From the NCBI RefSeq assembly GCF_037975245.1, contig NC_092583.1:7451264-7515263 (forward strand): a stretch of DNA of 64,000 nucleotides. Reading direction: 5' to 3'. Shown piece by piece: positions 14,342 through 25,470 of the stretch (positions within the stretch are counted from its first letter, which is position 1; each line of letters opens with the position of its first letter). Under the pieces are notes generated by a model that was not told where the DNA came from, searched no databases, and was given only the letters and a program-made list of their open reading frames with translations. The translations under genes were made by a program, and so were the position numbers. The DNA is from Apostichopus japonicus. Taxonomy: Eukaryota > Echinodermata > Holothuroidea > Aspidochirotida > Stichopodidae.

Positions 14342-14364
14342 TGACCCCAAATGACCTTTGACCT
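14342..14364 (-). promoter_or_regulatory. DR1-type nuclear receptor element plus half-site
   Basis: On the minus strand AGGTCAAAGGTCA is a perfect direct repeat of AGGTCA with 1-bp spacing, the type bound by HNF4, RXR and PPAR-like receptors. A further GGGTCA half-site follows 4 bp away. AGGTCA-type repeats also occur inside dispersed repeats in animal genomes, so it may simply belong to an unrecognised SINE or MITE. Confidence 0.35.
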
Positions 14365-17300
14365 CCAACCAACATAATAGGGTTCTTGTAGTAACTATAA
14401 GAAAGACACATACTTAATATGACGTATGTGATAAAACAAGTTTTTATCGAGTCCATACTGCCTAGAAAGAAACATCGCAAAAGAAGTTAGAGTTCCAAAT
14501 TTAATTAAAATGATATAGTGAAGTTTGTTACTCTCACTCACTGAAATTGCTATCGTTCACGGCTATTTGAATGCTCTCTCATGGAAACAGCAGGTCCCAC
14601 CCAGGACCATTCTCTTTAAGCTTTGTCCCACCTGTGATCTTCCTTCGAAAGTAATTCAACTTGTTCTATAAAAAAAGAACACATTCAATGCCTGTTACTT
14701 CATAAAATCGTCTTATATCCAAACGACGTTAAGTCATATTACTCCGCTTATGTTGTATAAGACTTGCCCAGAATTTTCAATAGGAGGTTGTAAATGAGAA
14801 CAGAATGCATTATCGATGCACTTGCAAACGAGTGCCAATTATTACAAAATAATAATTCTGCTAAGCCAACAGAAAGTGCCAAACTACACTTTGAATTATA
14901 AACTAGTACCTCACACTTACGAACAATGGAGCATTGTTCCCAGGAATCGTGTCACCGCTGTTGACATTGATAACTCTTATAGATACACAAGTATACTTGT
15001 CATTCTAAGGAAATATAAGTGATAAGGTAACGTCTTTCATTTCCTGCACATCCTATTTATCTGTTTATATATTCACATAGACAGCTCTAATTATATCCCT
15101 ATTCGGGTAATAGGTCATACTGTTACACACTTATATACATTGATGTTGTAGACTACAGTACGTCAATTATTTTGTACAAGGAAAAGCTTTCCAGTTATTG
15201 TCTTCAACGCACGAAAAAACCGTTGTGATGATGACACAGTGTACAGGTACATTTTGTTATTTTATATACGATGTCTAGGCTGTACAGCATTTGTACACAT
15301 TTTGTTTCAAATTATATATGCCTATAGACTAGGCCTGTATTCTTACTCATTTCTTTATAACTTATAGTTACATATCCGTGCAGTGTGGTACATGGTATAG
15401 GCCTATGGTATATGCCTCAAGTACACTATCCTCTATATAGGTTTGCTGTTACAGATATATTTCTCTGTTGTTCCTTCAAGAAAATCTCTTATCATAGAAT
15501 ACTGTAGGTATACCAGCCTAAGCTCTATACAAGTCAACGGTAGGATACATACGCGGTCTTAAACGTGTGGAGCATGCAGCTCTTTGCGTTTCATTTCTAG
15601 CATTACATAAGTATGGTCTATACAGTCATGTTCATGTTCAATTAGATTCATTCACGAGGTAACTGTTCAAAGGTCCAATGAGCTGAAATTGAAACTTAAT
15701 CAAACTTCTAGTCCTCGACTCCACATGTGCAAAGATTTATGTGTAAGATACATTGCAGGATTAGGATTGCGGTCAGTGATTTGGTATTTAAGAGAAACGA
15801 ACGTTTTGGAGGTTAATCATGCTGTACAGTTTGTCCTGCTACTAGTAACTCGAGGGTCGTAAAATAATCTACAGAAGTGTCTTAATGTGACTCCAGTGGC
15901 AACCTTGTTTTGAGTTATACACGGTACGGTAGGTTAGTTAACATGTTGACCAAGAGCAGAAACCTACTTCTAAATGAATTCACACTAAATGCCTCCATAA
16001 CTGCAACATGCGAACTACTATTAAGGTTTGGGCTTTGATGAATTTGTTCGATACTAAAATCTCATAACAATATAGAGCCCTAGTTGGACAATCGTCGATT
16101 CTCATGCTAAATCATGACGTTCAGGGTAAAAGATGTTTTTCTTTTCTTGTCTCAAGTTTATTTACCTATTTAGTTATTTAGTTGTTTAGTTATTTTTGTC
16201 GTAAATGAATTTCCAGTTGCAACATTTAAAACGTTATGAGAAAGTGAAAGTAAGGATGTGCGTTTGTGCGCGTGTTTGTGTGTGTAGGAGTGGAGTGGGT
16301 GTTATAATTCGAGCTGATTTTGTTTCTATCTAAGAATAGAATTTAGGGGATCTTTTTGGAGAGGGGTAGGAGAGGGGTTGGCGTTTGGATTGAGTGACGG
16401 ATTTATCTCTAGGTCAATGGCTTCCCTCTTTATCGATTCCCTAATTGACATAACCAGTGAAATACAATTGACAACGTGCACACAGACCAGGTCAGTCAAA
16501 AGTCTATCCTGCCAGTTGCCAATGGTCACATTAAATTAATTGCGCATCTGAACACGATGCCCGTCAACACAGTTCACCTCCAAGTGGCTGTCTGAATCTT
16601 TACAGCAAATGAAATGAGACATTACGAGAACTGAATATTTTTTTTGGGGGGGGGGGGTGGTTGTTATACATCCAAGTTAATAAAGCAATTCAAGTACATA
16701 ATCCTCGAGTACATAATCTTGCATGTTTAAATTTGTTTCAAAAGCCATTGACACTAACGATATAAGTCTGCAATCAAGCAAACTTTATAATATACACCAT
16801 CGTAGTCTGCATGAGTCTGCACGAGTCTGCAAATCAACTTAAGCCAATCACAGACAATAAACACGTTGCAACGAGAGTGACTGCAGCTTATGCTAGAGCT
16901 GAATTTATAACAATGGCCACTTTATGATGAATAAAATCACCCCTTGCATGCTTCCTATAAGGAGTCTTAACGTGCAATCAAACAGAAATCCAAATATTTT
17001 GCCACAGTAAAATACAGTGTTTAAGAATTTCTTTTATTAAAATAGAGCTACACTTCTCAATTATATCGAAAAAATTAAATGAATTGTTGCAGTTTATATC
17101 CTATATTTTACATGAACTTATATTTTGTGTATATTGCTTTAAAATTGTATTTTATTGCTCATTTGTATAAATCTGTTTATATTTATACTGGAAAAATTAG
17201 TTGAAAGTGAAATTGAAATGAACCAGACGATGTAGGTATAATGACACTGGTCTGTAGTCTGTGAAGATCACGTGATAAAGACTACTGTGTTGCCATTAGA

Positions 17301-20300
17301 AATGTTACATATATCAGCTACTGCGCGCTACAAACTTTAAGGACACTTTGGAGCATGTAAGGATATTTCAAATAAAATAAAGTAAGTACCAAAGAAAAGT
17401 TCGCACTGAAATAGCCCTGTTACTTCCGCTATTAAATCGTTGTTATGCAAATATACTTTAGGGCTCTTAAAATTGGTGTTCATTCTTGCTTTACGCACAC
17501 TACATACCCTTGAATGCAAATACTGTAGCTAATCTCGCATTAATATATGCGAATTTCTGATAAGGATCTCTGTACTGTGCATTATATGTAACATTAACAT
17601 TTCCGATAAGACTTATTGCAAATTAATGTTTATGTATATCTCTAGGAAAATTATAAATCTATATGACGGATGACTGTTAGCAAAAAAAAAATGAAAAACA
17701 AACAACAACACACCATTAGCAACAGGGAGCCAATGGAAGCGTGAATAATAAATACACACATGTGTGTTTTAAGTAGTGTGCGGTTTACATCTATACCTGC
17801 TATTAAAAATCACAAAATGGAGATCATGAAGTCATGTAAGATAAGTGTAAGGACTTTAGTAATGTATGTACAGTAAAATCAAGGTCATATTTCATATGAA
17901 CTTCGTCATATATATTCTGTAATTAGCTAACTTTCCATACGATATTAGATTTGTCACCTACTGTACCTTTAAATTGATGTCTTTATGACAACCTTCGTCA
18001 AAGTTGCATGTGTATATGGTATACATCACTCTGTACTATATACCTATAGGTACATCAACTTCAGTTTGTAAATGTATTGCGCGTAAGCATGTATTACACA
18101 TAGCGCAAGGTAGTACTATACTTTGAAGAATGACACAGTGTGCTTAAGAGTGAGAAATAAAGACAGCAACACAAATGACGAATGACTTTTACGCCTCGCA
18201 AGTAACTTATGAAATAGTAGTTTTATACGAGTTAAATTGAAGAATGAATATTTCTAGATGATGATAACAATTATGCAACGATCTGGTTTTTCGCTTGTTC
18301 GCAAACTTTCGCCCCGATATTATCTTCATTTAAGTATTTGTGAAAATGCCAAATATTTACTTTAACTTTCATTTTCCAGTGAATTTTCTATATAGAGTGC
18401 AATCGTCTTTCTGTAATTTGAAGAAGACAATGTACCCCTTTAAGGAATGACAAAACTTCGAACAATTTTAGCAGAGAACAGCCATTAGAAATATGTACAA
18501 GAACTTTAACCATATGTTTTTATGATAAATATAGGTTACCACACTATCACTGCTATTTAAAAGTCATAAGCCTCTTTATTCTACTACATATGAACATATG
18601 TACGACAACTACCAGAATGTAACCTAAGGGCGCAAATGCTTCCTTATCAAGTAAACAGTGATATATGTGAAACAGTCTGGCCTTCTTCTCGACTAATGTG
18701 CTTGAATGCGCAGTTTCTAAGACACATTGCTACGACACAAGTAAAAGTACTTCTCTATACAACAAAGACAAGAGACCCAATGGGTTAGTATATAGTGACT
18801 GAGTAATACATGAAAGTATGAACTGTCCTAATGCTCGCTATGAGTAAATCACTTCAGAAATTAACAATAGTTAATGCCTCAAAACCAGGGTGTCATAAGT
18901 AATGTTCAAATTTCCTGTAAACATTGTAGTTCACCTACTGCTGCGTCATATAACGTTACGTTCTGCCTTGCGCAATCAAACCTATTTTCTCTCATGGTTA
19001 AGAAAGATGCGGAAACGTTAACATCAAGGAATGAGTTTATGTTATTGCACGGAAGTCACTTATTAAGCCAATGTTGAAACGCCTCTGCTATAAATAATGA
19101 ATGGAATTGCTATGAGATCTTAGTATCGCATAAGCATATATTAATATAGCTACAAAATACGTACAAAGAATGATTTTAGACGAGATGGAGGGGGCGCGAA
19201 GATGCCTGGGGGATGGGGGCGGGATGGGCGAAAAGAGATTGAACTATGTTTATACGTTCTGGCCTGGATAAATGACCTCAACTGAGATGTACAGTTAGTT
19301 TATATTAGAACCAGGTTGTACTCCGTATTTGTGATTGCCAAGGACCACGGCCGTCTGTTCGTGTGACGTCATAATTTGAACGGCATATTATACGCTGTTT
19401 ACAACAGAATAACAGTAAGCTGTGACGTAAAGACAGAATAGCCAGCATGTATATATGAACTGATGCATATTAAGCTTTAGATGCTATAAAGCCTGTTTAA
19501 TTCTTCCTGCACCAACTCAACTAAGCTTTAGTGTTTAGTGTAACGATTCGACTGACCAGCTTTGTTAAGTGTATAGCAGTGTATAAGACTATGTGAGTGA
19601 ATCTTTAATTATCCCTGAGTGCTCTTATTTGTACGTTTCCAACTACAGCGGATATGGTTGTGTTAAATAGACACCAGAATTGCTTCTTAATGGCAATTGT
19701 GCTCCCGTTAGTACCGTGTCATTGACAAATACTGAAACACTTAGGTCAGGACATCGGTTTGACCAATAACATGCAACAATAAACTACAAACCAGTACATA
19801 ATCTGTAACAGAGTTGGCTAGAGTGCGAAGCGATCATACGTGTTCTTGTAATTTGAGGTATTGTTGTACGCTTATATATATACAATCCGGCTACATAGTT
19901 CATATTATGAAATATTTCACTAATTCGTGCTCTCATAGAAGAAATTAGATTTCAAATTAATGTCACTTGACTTATTAAGCACAAGAGTGAACAGATGTCT
20001 ATAGTCCCTTCTCTTGGTTCGCGCAAAAGGGCGTTGAAGAAATTTCACATCGATCGAGAGAAAAGTATTTCGTATCTAAATCAAAGAATCTGAATGCATC
20101 GATTCAGCATATATGATTAACGTTGCTATCACACGTTTGTAATTGAGAAACTCCACCAGCTTCTATACACAATGCATAATACTCCCATAGAGAAAACACA
20201 TTCACTAAATGATGGGAATTTCTCGCTGTCCTATTTGAAGATTCGTGTATTTGCTATGAGCAAACTCTATATAAATAGTGTCAGTTTATGTGCAACTTTC

Positions 20301-22940
20301 TAGCTGAATCTAGCTATTAATTGCATGTTACAGCTATATACATTTGTGTGGCATTTTGTGCCCCCCCCCCATATTCCCCTCCTTGAATCTTACTGGGTCG
20401 TGAAAGTTCCATCATTGAAACATAATATCTCACTTACCATCAATGTTTCCCCAGGGAATTATTCAATGAGCCCTATATACAAACTGTACAACGCAAAAAC
20501 ACATTATTACATTAACTTTGTGGGACACACTTTTTTCTATTCATGTTTAATCATATATTAAACGGTGATTAAAAGGAACAAACAAGTGATTGTTACAAAC
20601 AAGTTTATGAGTGAATATTGCATGTCCGCTTCAGAGAGACACAAATTTACAACCTGGCTCAATATACAACTCGATATGCAGGTTCTCATATACTGATCGT
20701 ACACGGTCATACTAATATTCTGCACTGCATCCATGAACAGCTCATGTCGATACCATGTTGTTATATATTCTTCCAATGTTCATTTCATATTCATGTTTTA
20801 ACTTTACGGTGCACCTTTGTGTAAACAAGATGTCTGGCGTTTCTGTAAATTTTGTTTGGAATATTTATATACTTTTCTGAGGCCTATGGAAACACGGAGT
20901 GTAAATACAGTATCACAGGGGAGTGCTGGTATATAAGTCTGCACACCTCTTCCAACTTCAACTGAGGGACTCGTGAGTAATAGGTAACTATATTTGTATA
21001 GTTTATATAGGGGCAGTAGAATCATTAGCCAGGTCGGGGTCGAGGACAAATGTCACCGGATCCCCTTTTTGAAGCCTCAGTTATTTCTTAAGTTCATTTT
21101 GTAAATGGAGATACATTCTTCTTTATCTATATTTCCCCTGGCCTCCTGAACCCGAGTAGTACCCCACCCCCCTGGATTGCACTCTTTCCCCCCGTTTACC
21201 ACACCTACATAGGGTTATTATCATCAAACTGATTCATAAACAGCATTCCTTCACTTTTTCTGAACCGATCCTTTCTTTCTCACTGGAAACTAAGTTTAGA
21301 AAGGACTAAAAGTTACATTATCTTGTCAGGTAGGCTGAAACACCAATTACCAAGCATGATCGATTTGACATTTCTCAACTGGATCCACTCTCAACCCACA
21401 ATCCACTTACATCGAGACTGTAACCATATAATCATGTCGAAGTCAAATCAAGCGTCAAAATCACGAGTACCTTTGAAAGAGAATACATAATCTACACATG
21501 ATCCGGTTAGAGGGTGCTGAACGATCTCCTGAGTTTGCTGTTTACAAGTGATCACATGATCTTATTAAAGGTTGAAGTCATAGCCTTGTCGTATGACGTC
21601 ATATTTCACAAACGGTACAAATAACATATATGTCGACATGATACTTTCTTAATGAACAGTTTATCATGCCGTAGACGCAATGGTTTCGTTACACGCACGA
21701 ATGTGTTCAATTGTCTATGCACACTACATTATTGTTTACGTCTTCGACTGTCCATCGTTACCAAGCATCTGAACGGCTTCAGTTTTTCTTTACGTTTCCC
21801 TACGCGCAGGGTTGGGCATAAACTGTATTCTAGTTTGTAAACAGATACTTTCTAGTTTGTTGTTAGAGACACAAAACATGTGTAACATCGATGAAGCTTC
21901 CTGTGCCTGATAATTAGTAAGGTTAATGTTATGCATTTAGTCATAACCTAACATATGGACATATGACTCCTACATACAGATGTATATACCTACATACACC
22001 TTAATTGAATTTGCATATATGAAGGTAATACAAGCCAAAGGTTATTGCTGTTTTACTACTTGAACTGCCTTAATGTGGATGTATATACTTTTTTTTTGAT
22101 AGCGAAAGGAATGATTTCATTATTCTGTACCGAATAGTTCACAACTTCATGCATCTACAGCATGGGTGAAAAACGAGCATTGTTAAAAATTTTTATGTTG
22201 TTAACTTTTTTGTTAATCTTATTACTGCAACAACAGAGCAACTACTTTAACTGAAACCCCTTTGAACGATACTCCTGCAACCCGCCCTGTACCAGCTAAA
22301 CAATTAGTGATAACATCCGTTGCTCTGCAACAAGTGCAGGTGCTATTTCATCTAAAGTTAATTAATAACAGTGAAATAGTTACTTTATTCTTTATGAAAG
22401 TAAAATTTGGTATTGACGCATCGAACTCTAAAGTAATAACCACTTTATGACTGAGATTCAGTTTCTAGTAGAATCACCTGTTGCAAATGCACATAAATGA
22501 AGTTATTCAAAATTGTAAACAAAAATCTCTCACAATCTGGGTGTCAGATCCTTTTCCGTTTAAGGTGCTATTTTTAAACGCTGAATATCTTTCATGCCTT
22601 GACTTCTACCTCCAGGGATTATAGGTTAGGAAACGTCCGGTGTTTTTGACATTAAGTGACTGAATACAATCGATTGTTTACCATTTATGCGACATCTTGA
22701 ACAAACCTTTTATGTAAATTGTGTTAACATGACGTGATAGACAGGGGAAACATATAAGCTTATCGAAATGGGAAAAAAATGGAGTGGTTGACCTAAAATA
22801 TCAGCGCTCGATGTTTGACATTCCATGAAAGGTTATACTGAATGGACGACACATTGGCAAACGATGGGTTTCCAATCATTTCCTTGGCGTTTCTTGAAGT
22901 AATGCATTTATGTAGTTCAGCAGAATTGATTACTTTATAT
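14365..22940. other. Long non-coding stretch
   Basis: No gene, tRNA or transposon recognised over about 8.5 kb. Noted: G run at 16645-16657, a C run near 20360, and CRE palindromes at 19364 and 21594. Overlapping opposed frames at 20325-21049 are unremarkable. A 62-codon frame at 22262-22450 without an ATG shows no known domain; DNA around 22235 and 22320 carries an inverted GTTGCTCTG-type motif. Confidence 0.5.
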
Positions 22941-22950
22941 ACACACACTG

Positions 22951-23036
<86 letters not shown>

Positions 23037-23070
23037 TTATTATTATTATTATTATTATTATTGCTATTAT
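22941..23070. repeat. Compound (CA)n-(TA)n-(ATT)n microsatellite
   Basis: CA repeats pass into about 60 bp of TA and then about 30 bp of ATT units, with the switches at about 22973 and 23033. Such compound tracts arise by mutation and slippage at the edges of simple repeats. Confidence 0.95.
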
Positions 23071-23343
23071 CATTTGCGACTTATTTTTGTCGTGTCAATG
23101 TATACGTTCAACGACTGCATAAGCTCTGCTACATTGCCGGAGTTCACTCAGATAATTTTGTAGAAAACTGGATGAGATGTCATAGTCGTAAAATAAAACA
23201 TATGTGGCAATATATCACATATGGATATGCAGTCTGTTTGGAACACTCTCGAGTAAGATAAATTTGACAATGCATGCATAACAACGTCAATATTATTAAA
23301 AGGTTTATTTTTTATAGTTTTTATTAAGGTCAATAATTTGGGC

Positions 23344-23353
23344 ATATATATAC

Positions 23354-23409
<56 letters not shown>

Positions 23410-23413
23410 ATAT
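23344..23413. repeat. Imperfect (TA)n next to the inverted PLE pair
   Basis: TA tract with CATA and TTTA interruptions immediately outside the left arm of the long inverted repeat. Confidence 0.9.
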
Positions 23414-23427
23414 ACATACAGTAGGCA

Positions 23428-23430
<3 letters not shown>

Positions 23431-23470
<40 letters not shown>
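23431..23470. repeat. (TA)n inside the left arm
   Basis: A 40-bp TA tract between the PLE 3' end and the conserved outer 17 bp. Its counterpart in the right arm is longer (25381-25453), as expected for slippage after duplication. Confidence 0.95.
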
Positions 23471-23474
<4 letters not shown>

Positions 23475-23537
23475 GAGAAAACCAGAGAAATAAGATATGA
23501 CTCATAATTGACAAATAAGGAGTAAGTTTTACAAAAT

Positions 23538-23582
23538 ATATTGGAATTTTCGGTCCCCCTGGGACCTTCGTCAGCAATACTT
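23538..23582 (-). ncRNA. Hammerhead ribozyme-like motif, left PLE arm
   Basis: On the minus strand: strand b of stem I AAGUAUUG, core CUGACGA (23574-23568), one unpaired A, stem II GGUCCC-AGG-GGGACC (perfect 6 bp), GAAA, then AAUU, C, and strand a of stem I CAAUAU. Stem I pairs over 6 bp (one G-U). Predicted cleavage is after the C of AAUUC. Stem III is only the self-complementary AAUU, too short to fold within one molecule, so activity would need a dimer, as proposed for other hammerheads with minimal stem III. The sequence is visible; activity is inferred. Confidence 0.65.
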
Positions 23583-23714
23583 GGCAGTCGAATGAGAAGT
23601 ACAAAATGTGACACAATGAAAGTATGACGCTAGATAAGAGTAAGTTGCAATGATGGAATTAAAACCAAATAAACCATGACTATACAGGAAGCGGATTAAG
23701 GAGCAAAGAACGGA

Positions 23715-24294
23715 TTACATATGCTTGTAGAACTGGTAGTTGTTAAGGGGTCCCAAGTCTTTGTTGAGGCCGGTGATGTGAGACTTAATACGAAAGATCC
23801 AATCGATTTCTTTACGTTTACGTTCAGTAGTTGATTTGAAGTTCGAGGCAATTAAAATACATTTTAGGTTTTTTAGAGAATGACCATGAAGATTGAAATG
23901 TTCGGACACTGGGAATCCTGCAAAATTATCACGAATAGATTTTTTGTGATTATTAAAACGTAAGCGGAATCGGGAGCCTGTTTCACCTACATAATTGCCC
24001 TCTTTGCAAAGTACACAATAGAAAATGTAAATAACATTAATAGAATCACAAGAGAGGGAAGGGGGTCTAAGACTAAAGTCAACATTGGGAATCTTGACTA
24101 CGGTGCCTGGGGTAATATGGGGGCATATTTGGCATCTAGGTTTACCGCAAGGAAAATTGCCTGCGGAGGTGGAAACTGAGCGGGGGAGTCTGGAGGAAGT
24201 GAGAAGAAATTTAAGGTTGGGGGGTTGACGAAATGCTAGCATGGGGGGTACCTTAAACGATTCTCCTACAGACTGATCGTCTTGAAATACAGCA
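23715..24294 (-). CDS. Partial PLE protein, GIY-YIG endonuclease (left arm, 5'-truncated)
   Basis: An open frame from the junction at 24294 down to the stop at 23715. It encodes the PLE linker (AFRQPPNLKFLL), the CGKPRCQIC cluster, the GIY-YIG signature (NVIYIFYCVLCKEGNYVGET), the arginine-rich RFRLRFNNHKKS helix and the KRKEIDWIFRI segment with the presumed catalytic Glu. Its 175 C-terminal residues are identical to those of the opposed copy at 24295-25137. The GIY-YIG nuclease of PLEs nicks target DNA to prime reverse transcription. There is no proper start codon: the copy begins mid-protein, so it is a fragment, although undamaged as far as it goes. Confidence 0.85.
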
Positions 24295-25137
24295 ATTGTT
24301 TACAGCCAATGCCTTAGACTTAAACGCATTTGCTCCAACCCATGTGATTTTAAACACCAGGTATCCATATTAACTGGTTATTTCTTGAACGTCGGATACC
24401 CCCTTCACTTAATTAGACAGGGTATTTCCAGGGCCGACAAGTTGAGCCGTGAGGACTTATTAAAATACAAGTCTAAAAGTCCCAACACACGCATTCCGTT
24501 CGTTACCAGTTACAACCCCCTCATCAAATCTTTCATTCGCTCCATCAAACAGGAATTTGCTGTATTTCAAGACGATCAGTCTGTAGGAGAATCGTTTAAG
24601 GTACCCCCCATGCTAGCATTTCGTCAACCCCCCAACCTTAAATTTCTTCTCACTTCCTCCAGACTCCCCCGCTCAGTTTCCACCTCCGCAGGCAATTTTC
24701 CTTGCGGTAAACCTAGATGCCAAATATGCCCCCATATTACCCCAGGCACCGTAGTCAAGATTCCCAATGTTGACTTTAGTCTTAGACCCCCTTCCCTCTC
24801 TTGTGATTCTATTAATGTTATTTACATTTTCTATTGTGTACTTTGCAAAGAGGGCAATTATGTAGGTGAAACAGGCTCCCGATTCCGCTTACGTTTTAAT
24901 AATCACAAAAAATCTATTCGTGATAATTTTGCAGGATTCCCAGTGTCCGAACATTTCAATCTTCATGGTCATTCTCTAAAAAACCTAAAATGTATTTTAA
25001 TTGCCTCGAACTTCAAATCAACTACTGAACGTAAACGTAAAGAAATCGATTGGATCTTTCGTATTAAGTCTCACATCACCGGCCTCAACAAAGACTTGGG
25101 ACCCCTTAACAACTACCAGTTCTACAAGCATATGTAA
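24295..25137 (+). CDS. Partial PLE protein, RT thumb plus GIY-YIG endonuclease (right arm)
   Basis: One open frame of about 280 codons to the TAA at 25137. The first residues (IVYSQCLRLKRICS...DFKHQVSILTGYFLNVGYP) match the C-terminal thumb region that follows the reverse transcriptase palm in PLEs. Counting from TTG at 24385, residues 79-90 are the linker, 107-117 a Cys/His cluster (CGKPRCQICPH), 146-150 IYIFY and 158-163 NYVGET form the GIY-YIG core, R170 and H174 lie in the following helix, and E220 in KRKEIDW is the likely metal-binding Glu. The frame has no stops, so the copy looks young, but it lacks the reverse transcriptase palm (no YxDD) and any real start codon, hence it is 5'-truncated and not autonomous. 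Confidence 0.88.
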   Translation: MVYSQCLRLKRICSNPCDFKHQVSILTGYFLNVGYPLHLIRQGISRADKLSREDLLKYKSKSPNTRIPFVTSYNPLIKSFIRSIKQEFAVFQDDQSVGESFKVPPMLAFRQPPNLKFLLTSSRLPRSVSTSAGNFPCGKPRCQICPHITPGTVVKIPNVDFSLRPPSLSCDSINVIYIFYCVLCKEGNYVGETGSRFRLRFNNHKKSIRDNFAGFPVSEHFNLHGHSLKNLKCILIASNFKSTTERKRKEIDWIFRIKSHITGLNKDLGPLNNYQFYKHM

Positions 25138-25269
25138 TCCGTTCTTTGCTCCTTAATCCGCTTCCTGTATAGTCATGGTTTATTTGGTTTTAATTCCATC
25201 ATTGCAACTTACTCTTATCTAGCGTCATACTTTCATTGTGTCACATTTTGTACTTCTCATTCGACTGCC

Positions 25270-25314
25270 AAGTATTGCTGACGAAGGTTCCAGGGGGACC
25301 GAAAATTCCAATAT
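25270..25314 (+). ncRNA. Hammerhead ribozyme-like motif, right PLE arm
   Basis: Stem I b AAGUAUUG at 25270-25277, CUGACGA 25278-25284, unpaired A 25285, stem II GGUUCC/GGGACC (25286-25300, one G-U pair, loop AGG), GAAA 25301-25304, AAUU reaching U at 25307, C17 at 25308, stem I a CAAUAU 25309-25314. It differs from the left arm copy by one C-to-T change in stem II that keeps pairing as U-G. It lies about 130 bp after the stop codon, a place where PLEs of other animals carry hammerheads. Stem III (AAUU) is palindromic, pointing to a dimeric ribozyme. Caveat: base 10.1 (A) does not pair with 11.1 (C). Confidence 0.65.
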
Positions 25315-25377
25315 ATTTTGTAAAACTTACTCCTTATTTGTCAATTATGAGTCATATCTTATTTCTCTGGTTTTCTC

Positions 25378-25380
<3 letters not shown>

Positions 25381-25453
<73 letters not shown>
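25381..25453. repeat. (TA)n inside the right arm
   Basis: 73 bp of TA at the 3' end of the right PLE copy, followed by the 17 bp shared with the left arm. Confidence 0.95.
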
Positions 25454-25456
<3 letters not shown>

Positions 25457-25470
25457 TGCCTACTGTATGT

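Larger units (their letters stand above)
23414..25470. mobile_element. Head-to-head pair of Penelope-like elements forming a long inverted repeat
   Basis: The left arm (23414-24294) and right arm (24557-25470) are reverse complements, nearly identical along their whole length; I see one base difference (in the ribozyme stem II) plus different TA tract lengths. The shared part includes the 175 C-terminal codons (identical proteins), the 3' untranslated region, a hammerhead-like motif, an inner (TA)n tract and a further 17 bp (GACTGCCTACTGTATGT) beyond it. The right copy extends about 260 bp further 5', into the reverse transcriptase thumb, and this forms the spacer. Inverted and tandem partial copies are typical of Penelope-like elements. 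The near identity implies a recent event or ongoing gene conversion. Confidence 0.9.
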
